Source: Viridothelium virens (Eukaryota; Ascomycota; Dothideomycetes; Trypetheliales; Trypetheliaceae). From it: a stretch of DNA of 64,000 nucleotides. Position 1 is the first letter of the stretch. Each line of letters opens with the position of its first letter. The DNA lies in the NCBI GenBank assembly GCA_010094025.1, contig ML991813.1, positions 124,001 to 188,000 of the forward strand, given 5' to 3'. The position numbers and the translations under genes are program-made. Below the pieces are notes generated by a model, which did no database searches, was not told the DNA's origin, and worked only from the letters and a program-made list of their open reading frames with translations. Below, in pieces: positions 57,060 through 64,000 of this stretch.

Positions 57060-57737
57060 GGCCAATACTGGTTTTCCTCTGCTGTTGAGTCGTGTCATTA
57101 ACGGAGAGTTCCTACAACGGTGATGGCCGACCTCCGCGTGGTTCCGGAAATGATACGTCCATGGTAAAGGCTAATACTACTGTTAAGAAGAAAATGACTT
57201 GTTTCAACTGGCGTGTTAGTTAAATCCACAGCCTCTTCTGATGGAATGCATGTCTGCACGGTGCTTTGAGATCAGCGTTCTGGTAGTGGTTCTGCTCGTC
57301 GATCTGCTCATATGTTTAGGCAGGCGCGGTAGGTGGAAAGGAAATGCGGGGTCCCCATGGGGAGGCTGAGCCCATGCCACACTACCGGATTCGGCTTGGT
57401 CGCGTGCTCAATCATTGGATGCATCCTCCGGACAAGCTCTAATTAAATGATAATACGCCTCAAATGGCAGCAGGAGCTACCTCAGCTGAGTGTCCCCTCT
57501 TCCTACCCAAACGGTGACAATGATGAGACACGGCCCCGATGGCCCCTTGCCTGACCCCGCACGCTCGTGACTGCTGTTGCTTCCTTCAGACGACCCCCTT
57601 ATACCGCCCTTACTTTCACTTACCAATCCATCTTTCTATTGTTCTGGTCGAAAGAGTGTTCCTTGGCTTTCCAACAGTCACTTCACTCACCATACCTCCC
57701 TAGGAATCTTATCTCCAGAAGTCTTCATTCCAGCAAC
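57060..57737. other. Spacer upstream of the small conserved gene
   Basis: 678 bp with no coding region recognised; the last 180 bp are CT-rich and probably form promoter and leader. Confidence 0.4.
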
Positions 57738-58604
57738 ATGTCCGCCGATACCGTTGAGCCTCTCTCCAAGGTCGACTCAGCAGTCGACTCAACCGAACCA
57801 GCATCTCCCAGTGATGCCAAAGCCCGTCATCGACGTACTAGCAGTACAGTATCGGGCGTCTACAACATCAATGACCTGGGTGAGTGAGGCACGACTCTTC
57901 TACGTATCTCCGTGATGGCCGGCGCAAACCTCACCGGATGTGCATTGGTAGCGATATTGTGCTAATGTTTCGGTAGAGAAGGAAGGCAAGGAACTGTCAA
58001 TAGCTCCAGAGACTCAGAGATTGAATTGGTAGGTCATTCTTATCTGGAAATGTCCAATTGAATCTCACTCCCTCTGAAACCCGATATTCAATGCTTCGTC
58101 CTTGCGCTTTCGACTTGAAGCTGGATAGTATTTTTCAAAGTGTTGACTAAAGCATAGGAAATTGAATACGTCACCTGCTACACTCGACGAGAAAGATGTT
58201 CTAAAGAAGCATCTCTGCGAACCTCCAGTCAAGAGAATCGATCTCCACTTTCCACTTGGCCTAGAAGTTACTGCACGGAATCTGAAGGGAGTGACCATTA
58301 AGGATGCGCTGGACGCAATCTACAAACAATTTAAGAAGAAGGTCCGTAGCTATACCATTAACCTCGGCGTACTTCATGACTCCTGATTTTTTTTGTCGTC
58401 GGAAATTCATCCTCATTGACGTGACCATGTGCTGACCGTACTGCCTTTCAGGCCGATGACGAGCTCGGAGAGAACCCCGTCTTGGCAGGATTTGAGTGGG
58501 ACAAGGAGGAGAGCTGGACTCGTCTGGTAGTCCATCAGAAGAAAGAGGGACAAGCGTCTAGCGGCGGTGGTAAGAAGTCGAAGAAGAATAAGGACGAAGC
58601 TTAG
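57738..58604 (+). CDS. Conserved fungal protein of unknown function (DUF6699-like)
   Basis: Exons 57738-57879, 57977-58028, 58158-58341 and 58452-58604 close in phase, 176 residues. The N-terminal 50 residues are polar and disordered. The conserved core reads RLNWKLNTSPATLDEKDVL, then HLCEPPVKRIDLHFPLGLEV, TARNLKGVTIKDALDAIYKQ and GFEWDKEESWTRLVVHQKKE; this order of strand, helix and Trp-rich strand is seen in a family I recall as DUF6699, without known activity. The C-terminus is a Lys-rich tail (GGGKKSKKNKDEA). Cytosolic or nuclear by default. The domain name is less certain than the gene model. Confidence 0.78.
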
Positions 58605-59090
58605 ACTGTCCTCGATCTTCTGCACCCATCGACACCTTTCGCGTGTATGCTTGTTTTCGAGGGTACATCCGCATTGAAAGGCGCACGAATGCGGGCGCTG
58701 GTCTTGTAAGGAATTTCTACCATTTGGTGATTTGCTCGACCATGACATATAGCTCCTGAAATCAATGAGGCACAACAGTGCCTAAGTTGCAGAGAAGACG
58801 GTATATTTTGTTTTTGTGAAAATCATGTATCTGCGTACCTTACATGGAATACGGCACTGCCAAGGAAAGCCCTTTGCTACGAAGTTGTCATGACTTCCCC
58901 AGCCGGAATAAGAAGAATGTAACATCGGTTCTGGTGGCGTGAAAAAGTTGAGAATTCGAGTCCTCTAGAGTACGGAAGGATTAATGTGGGCCGCAAGCCA
59001 GACCGCCAACATTGCCGGCAATGCTCCACAAGCACAAAATTCCCATACTCTAATGACCCTATCGCACCATCGGTAAATTTGTATGAAAAC
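58605..59090. other. Spacer
   Basis: 486 bp between two plus-strand genes. No coding region recognised. Confidence 0.45.
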
Positions 59091-60530
59091 ATGGACCAGC
59101 GCGTTCGGAGACCTCCAGGGCTTCCCATAGCAAATCCGACTACATCCTACTGGCAAAGCCCCCACGAAGACTTCGCAAATCTGCGTAGCACCGACACCCT
59201 TCCTCTCGAGACCGATTACATTGTCATCGGTAGCGGCATTAGTGGCTCATGTATTGCGCACAATATACTCACGCGCCGGCCCGGTGCTCAAGTCCTCATA
59301 CTCGAGGCTAGGACAGCATGCAGCGGAGCTACAGGACGCAATGGTTAGCCATGAGCAGATACATAGAACGCTCAAGATTGCCTTTGCTGATGCATTGCGA
59401 ATCTCCCAGGCGGTCACACCAAAGCCGCCAGCTATCGTAGCTTTCCCATGCATGCAGAGGATCTGGGCATTGAGGAAGCGGTAAAGATTGCCCGACTGGA
59501 ATATTCAAATATCAAAGCTACGCAGGAGCTGGCCGGCCAACATGGGATTCAGTGTTCCTTGCAGTCTTGCAACACGGTGGATATTATCTACGATATTACA
59601 GAGCTTGAGGAAGGGAAAAAGGCCATTGGGATGATGCAAGCAGCTCTAAATCCTGAAGAAGGTGCCGCACAGTACACAATCTATGATGCGGAGGAAGCAA
59701 GGAAGAGATTTCTGGCCCCAGGAGCACTGGGCGCTTTTGAGTACGAGGCAGGAAGCATACACGCATACCGATTCACTCACGGCATTCTGAAGCTCGCTCT
59801 CCAAAAGGGGTTGAATCTGCAGACGAACACGCCTGCCACTAGCTTGCTCAGACTTCCCGCAGATAACAAAAGAAGGTGGAGAATTGAGACTACACGAGGC
59901 TCTGTTCTTGCACATGATGTCATTTTGGCAACGAATGGCTATACAGCGCACCTGTATCCATCACTTCAGGGATCCATCGTTCCTTTACGTGGCCAGGTCA
60001 GCAGACAACGTCTAGGTTCCTCACTACCTCTGCTTTCCAGGACGTACTCCTTCATCTATGCCGGTGGCTACGAGTACATGATTCTGAATCCTCACGTCCG
60101 TGAGCTCATCATCGGTGGTGGCCTGGGCAAACTTGCCGCTGCCGATCCAAACGCATACCTAAAGGAGTTTGGTCAATCCAATGACGGGGAGACAAATCCC
60201 TGGATCTCAGGGTACCTGCAAAGATGCACACGGGACTATTTCGGTGAGAATTGGGGAACAGATGATCCAGTTAAAGGGTGGGAAAAGGAGTGGACTGGTA
60301 TTATGGGTACGAGCGCAGATGGACTACCGCTGATTGGACCGATGCCGAACGAAGAGGGTTTGTGGATACAGTTTGCCTGCAATGGGCATGGTATGGTACT
60401 GTGTCTCAAGTGCGCTGAGGCTCTGACAGACATGTTATTGGGCGAGGAGGACACATGCAAAGAGTGGTTCCCACAGGCTTTCAAGATCACACAAGAGAGA
60501 ACTGAAAAGAGATATACGGGAAGATTATGA
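59091..60530 (+). CDS. DAO-type FAD-dependent oxidoreductase
   Basis: Flavoenzyme of the D-amino-acid-oxidase/glycine-oxidase-like fold. Exons 59091-59343 and 59410-60530 (66-bp intron, GTTAGC donor, phase 1), 457 residues. The N-terminus MDQRVRRPPGLPIANPTTSY and WQSPHEDFAN is typical of fungal members. The dinucleotide-binding motif YIVIGSGISGSCIAH lies at about 43-57, ending VLILEARTACSGATGRNGGH, where the second exon begins. The substrate domain includes TRDYFGENWGTDDPVKGWEK, and the FAD-closing motif GTSADGLPLIGPMP plus CNGHGM is near the C-terminus. No signal peptide. It probably oxidises an amine or amino acid; the substrate is unknown. Confidence 0.92.
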
Positions 60531-60945
60531 TGACGATACTCAAGAATGACAAGGTAATCGTATTTGGCGCAGCTCATATATTCTCCTTCTATTCTATTCT
60601 CACGGTGAAGCGTGTCCCTTCAGAAGCTCTTTCTGATTTGGACAGAACGGACCAGCCGGAGAACGGTATCATCCAAGTCATTTAGAATGCAGCATACTGG
60701 TTCCTCGAATTACTCATCGTAATGCGCACGTCCCGCCTACCCACAAGTGCGCCGAATGCCTTTGACTCCTTTTGATCGTCGTTCGTACATCCATGAATGG
60801 GGCTTTGCATCCCCCTCAGGGAGTACCTATGTGTCCAGCAGTATGCAGCATCTCAATCTTGTATAGAATGAAATTCCAGCAAACACGCTGGCTCATGACT
60901 GGCAAAAACATCGCATGTAACGCCGTGGCTAATTCTAACTCTATC
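60531..60945. other. Convergent spacer
   Basis: 415 bp between stop codons of the FAD oxidoreductase and the SCY1-like gene. Nothing recognised. Confidence 0.5.
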
Positions 60946-63858
60946 TTACAACAAACTCTCATACTTATCCAAACCCTGCTTTTGCCCGCCGCCGCTACCA
61001 CCCCCAGCCCCTTGCAACGGTTGCTGCGGCTGTTGCATTCTTCCCAACCCCACTCCATTCCCAAAGGTACTATTAATCTGGGTCTGGCTTTGGGTTTGGG
61101 ATTGAGTTTGGGTTTGGCCTATAGAAGGCCTGCCGGGAGGCGGCGCAATACTGAACGACGCAAATTGAGACGACTGTGACGGCGGCGGCGACGCGATCGA
61201 TGATCCAGATTTGGAATTTGACGCCATCGCAGCAATCCCACCACCAGTCTGAGGAGAAAGCCCGCTCATAGGCGCATTGCTCAGGCCGGCCGTTCCCGGA
61301 GGCGATGCGATCCATGGGTTTGCGGTGGCTTTGCTGGCAGTAGACCAGTCGATGGTGGAGCCGGTGGCGTGCTGTTGGGGAAGTGGGGGAGGTGAGATTT
61401 GAGAGGCGAGGTTGTTGCTGGGTCGAGAGGGTTGAAGGGGGTTATTGAAGGGGGAGGATGGTGTTAAGGACGCAAAGGTGCTGAGGCTGGCGTCAGGGGT
61501 GACGGCGCGCGTTGTAGTGGGACTAGTAGCCCACGCGGATATGGCGGATGGTGGAGCGGAGTCGGACGATGTGGGTTGGGACCAGGCGAAAGAGGAGGAT
61601 TGAGGGGTTTGTTGAGAGGATTTTGATGCAGGAATGCTGGGTCTTGTGGGGGCTGTGGTGTTCCAGTCCCCATCTAACATGTTGTTTGCAGTGTCCCTGG
61701 CGGTTTTGCGGCCAAGAACGAGGGCTTCGAAGTCGTCATCGAGGTCCTCTGTCGAGGTGCCGTTTGGAGTAGGTACTGTACCAAAGGATGTAAAATCTTT
61801 GGCGCGCGTACTGGTCGTGCCGTTAGTGGCAGTAAGTTCCTGGATGCGCCGACTGTGCTCTCTTTCGATGCGGCCTGAGAGTGACTTTATCAAAGCCATG
61901 AACTTTGAAAACTGTTCCAGATTCAAGAGTGGACCAAGGCTGAATGTCCAGAGAACAGGTAGGACCTCGAGAGCGAGGTAATCAGAGTCTGCGATGCGAC
62001 CAACTTGCTTGAAGACATCGAGTGCGGCCATCTAAGATGAGGTTAGGAGGGTGTTTCCCGTGTGAAAATAGTAAGGCAGCCACGAAGTAACTGTGAGAAT
62101 GGGGCCTACCATGACTGCTGGTTCCTTAGTCTTAATCGCTTTCATCAATGGCACCACTTTTTCCTGAATAGTGTATTTATCGAGGACAACACTCGATTGG
62201 CCAGTCTTCTTCTCAACGACAATCCCATCCAGGTCATCCCCAAGATACTGCTCGTCCTCTCCGTCTTTGCCCCCACAGAGGACTTTGAAAGCCTCCAGCC
62301 CACGGATCTTAATACCCAAGGAATTTGTCTTGCTAAAGACCTGAGCAATGACCGGAAACAACTCGTTTTTGATCGTAGAGAAGTCCAGAACAGATAATGC
62401 AATGGAAAGAGTTTTGAGCCCAGAATCCACAATGGCGTGCGTAGGTGAATCCAGCGCGAGATATATGATTGGTAAGATCACAGCTTTAAATTCTCTTCCA
62501 GAGCAATTTTCTGCAACAGTCTTCATATTTTCCAGCAATATCATCAGTCCCGCTTCTTTGGCGCTATCACGCTCACCGGTTCCCTTAGGCCCTGTTAAGA
62601 AGACAGTCTCTAAAGCTGGGATAACCTTATCACAGAAGGCTTGCTTTCCAGACTTGAGACGCTTGGTGATGGCAATCATATTTTGCAGTATTAGAGCTAT
62701 GAGTTCTCGATCCTTCATTTCATCAAGAAGCGCTGGTAAAAGTTTTCTCTCCATGACTGAGTCCGGAAATTGTGGTAAAATCTTGGGAAGGCCTCTGAGA
62801 AATTGGACCTTTTCATTCGGTGTTTTGGCAGGGAGAGAATCCAGAAAGCGAATAGTGGAGACGAGTATATTATCGAAGAATCTTGATTCCTGAAATTCTC
62901 GAGCGCTGAAGCGCCCAGCAGGCCTTCTCGTAATGAGCTTTGGAAGTGCGTCTCCAAGAAGACTCTTTGGGAGTGGTTTGGCTGAGAGAAAATTGTTGTT
63001 GGCATTTGGGACACTGGCGGATGACGAGAAAAGTCTCTTGTAGGTCGAAACGCTCGAGTTTGTCTCCAACGGCGAATGATGAGGTGAGTTATACAAGGCG
63101 ATAATCAACAGGCCAAGAGAGAACATGTCCGCATAAGCAGTGACGTTTGAATCCATGACAAAGTCTGGTGAGCTGTAATCGAGATTCAGTTGTACAGACC
63201 TTGGTAGCCGATGATCATAGTGCAAAGCCTGATGAAGGGAGATGGGAGCGTTGCCCTTTGTTGTATTCCCTGTATTGGGGCCTCCAGCAAAGCCAAGACC
63301 TGAGATCTTCCAGTCCGATTTCGCATTGACAAAAATGGCTTCTGGCGTGAGATTGCCATGAACAAGTTCTGCACTATCATGAATGAACTCCAGTCCTTTC
63401 GAGACCTGCAAAAGCCCTTTTTGTATCTCCAGCTCGTCCAACTCAACCTGTTTCGACCGCGACCCCCTGTCTTGATCGTGTAATAGCTCTTGTAGAGAAG
63501 CCTGTACAGGCTCCGTAGCAAACATAAGCCCCCCATTGCGAGTATCTTCAATAGGCTCTGCTAGTTCGAGAATATTCGGATGCCGTAATCGAGCCAGTGA
63601 ACTTGCCTCCCTTCGTAATCGGTCAAGCACCTCTTCATGTACTTTCCTTAATCCTGAAGTGCTACCTCTTCCACCTAAGCTCGCCGAATTTGGCTCGAGA
63701 GATTTCTTGTCAAACATAAAGACCGAGGCAGCCTTCCCTGTGGACTTCTTCTTCGCATCAAAAATCTTCCATGGACCGGACGTCGAAGTCGGCTGTGGCG
63801 CGATAGTGTAGTTGGAGGAGATATTCGAGGAGAAAGATTTCAGGGCGGAGGAGAACAT
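60946..63858 (-). CDS. SCY1/SCYL2-like pseudokinase
   Basis: Trafficking adaptor of the SCY1 family, associated with clathrin and Golgi-endosome transport. Exons 63858-62110 and 62031-60946 (78-bp intron, phase 0), 944 residues. The N-terminal kinase-like domain (about 30-330) keeps FMFDKKSL, REASSLARLRHPNILELAEP and the C-lobe YADMFSLGLLIIALYNS, but the catalytic loop is HGNLTPEAIFV instead of HRD...N and DFG is replaced by SGLGF, so it should be inactive. HEAT-type helical repeats follow (about 340-660), with FLRGLPKILPQFPDSVMERK and KEPAVMMAALDVFKQVGRIA across the splice site. The tail is Ser/Thr/Gln/Pro-rich with a QTQSQTQ run and ends GLDKYESLL, as in family members. Confidence 0.94.
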
Positions 63859-64000
63859 GGTTCCATTCGAATTTTCACGCAGGCAGCCGGGAGATACTCC
63901 CCTATTGAAAACATGAATACTTCAATGAAGCATTGGTTCGACACTTATCCTCGGATCGAAGCAAGAGTACCAACCACTTCCTCCAGACTGCGAGCTCAGA
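63859..64000. other. Upstream end of window
   Basis: 142 bp of leader/promoter of the SCY1-like gene; no other gene visible. Confidence 0.4.

Overview
The window is nuclear DNA of a filamentous ascomycete (Pezizomycotina). Genes are monocistronic and lie on both strands. Introns are short (about 45-100 bp) with GT..AG ends and CTAAY-like branch sites. The gene content is typically fungal: KlpA-type kinesin-14, ApsA/Num1, Pik1, a Zn2Cys6 regulator and CYP-type P450s. I cannot fix the class from sequence alone. No transposase, reverse transcriptase, integrase, rRNA, tRNA or CRISPR array was recognised. Exon limits below come from reading splice sites by eye and checking that phases join; most multi-exon models close exactly in frame.

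Left part (1-32.6 kb), mostly housekeeping: kinesin-14 (+), ankyrin protein with a fungal STAND-type N-terminus (-), class 3 lipase (+), a small orphan gene (-), a membrane-anchored orphan (-), ApsA/Num1 cortical PH protein (+), NOC3 (-) and NIP7 (+) back to back, PIK1 phosphatidylinositol 4-kinase (-), an Rmd1-like DUF155 protein (-), a mitochondrial-looking orphan (+), and a probable INO80-complex subunit (-). Between NIP7 and PIK1 lies a decayed HMG-box gene, probably a mating-type MAT1-2-1 relic, interrupted by three copies of a tandem repeat.

Middle part (33-49.5 kb), accessory and metabolic: SDR, two cytochrome P450s, a methyltransferase-like membrane protein, a Zn2Cys6 transcription factor, an NmrA/isoflavone-reductase-like protein, a LaeA-like SAM methyltransferase and an acyltransferase-3 membrane protein. 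Six of these form three head-to-head pairs (SDR/P450, regulator/NmrA, P450/methyltransferase). This looks like a tailoring-type secondary-metabolite or detoxification cluster with no PKS, NRPS or terpene synthase inside the window. The regulator/NmrA promoter carries a perfect 16-bp palindrome centred on CGGCCG, half-repeated 100 bp away, a plausible binding site for the regulator.

Right part (49.5-64 kb): a long gene-poor stretch, a small hydrophilic orphan (-), a GH13 alpha-glucosidase (-), an aldo-keto reductase (+), a small conserved fungal protein (+), a DAO-type FAD oxidoreductase (+) and a SCY1/SCYL2 pseudokinase (-).
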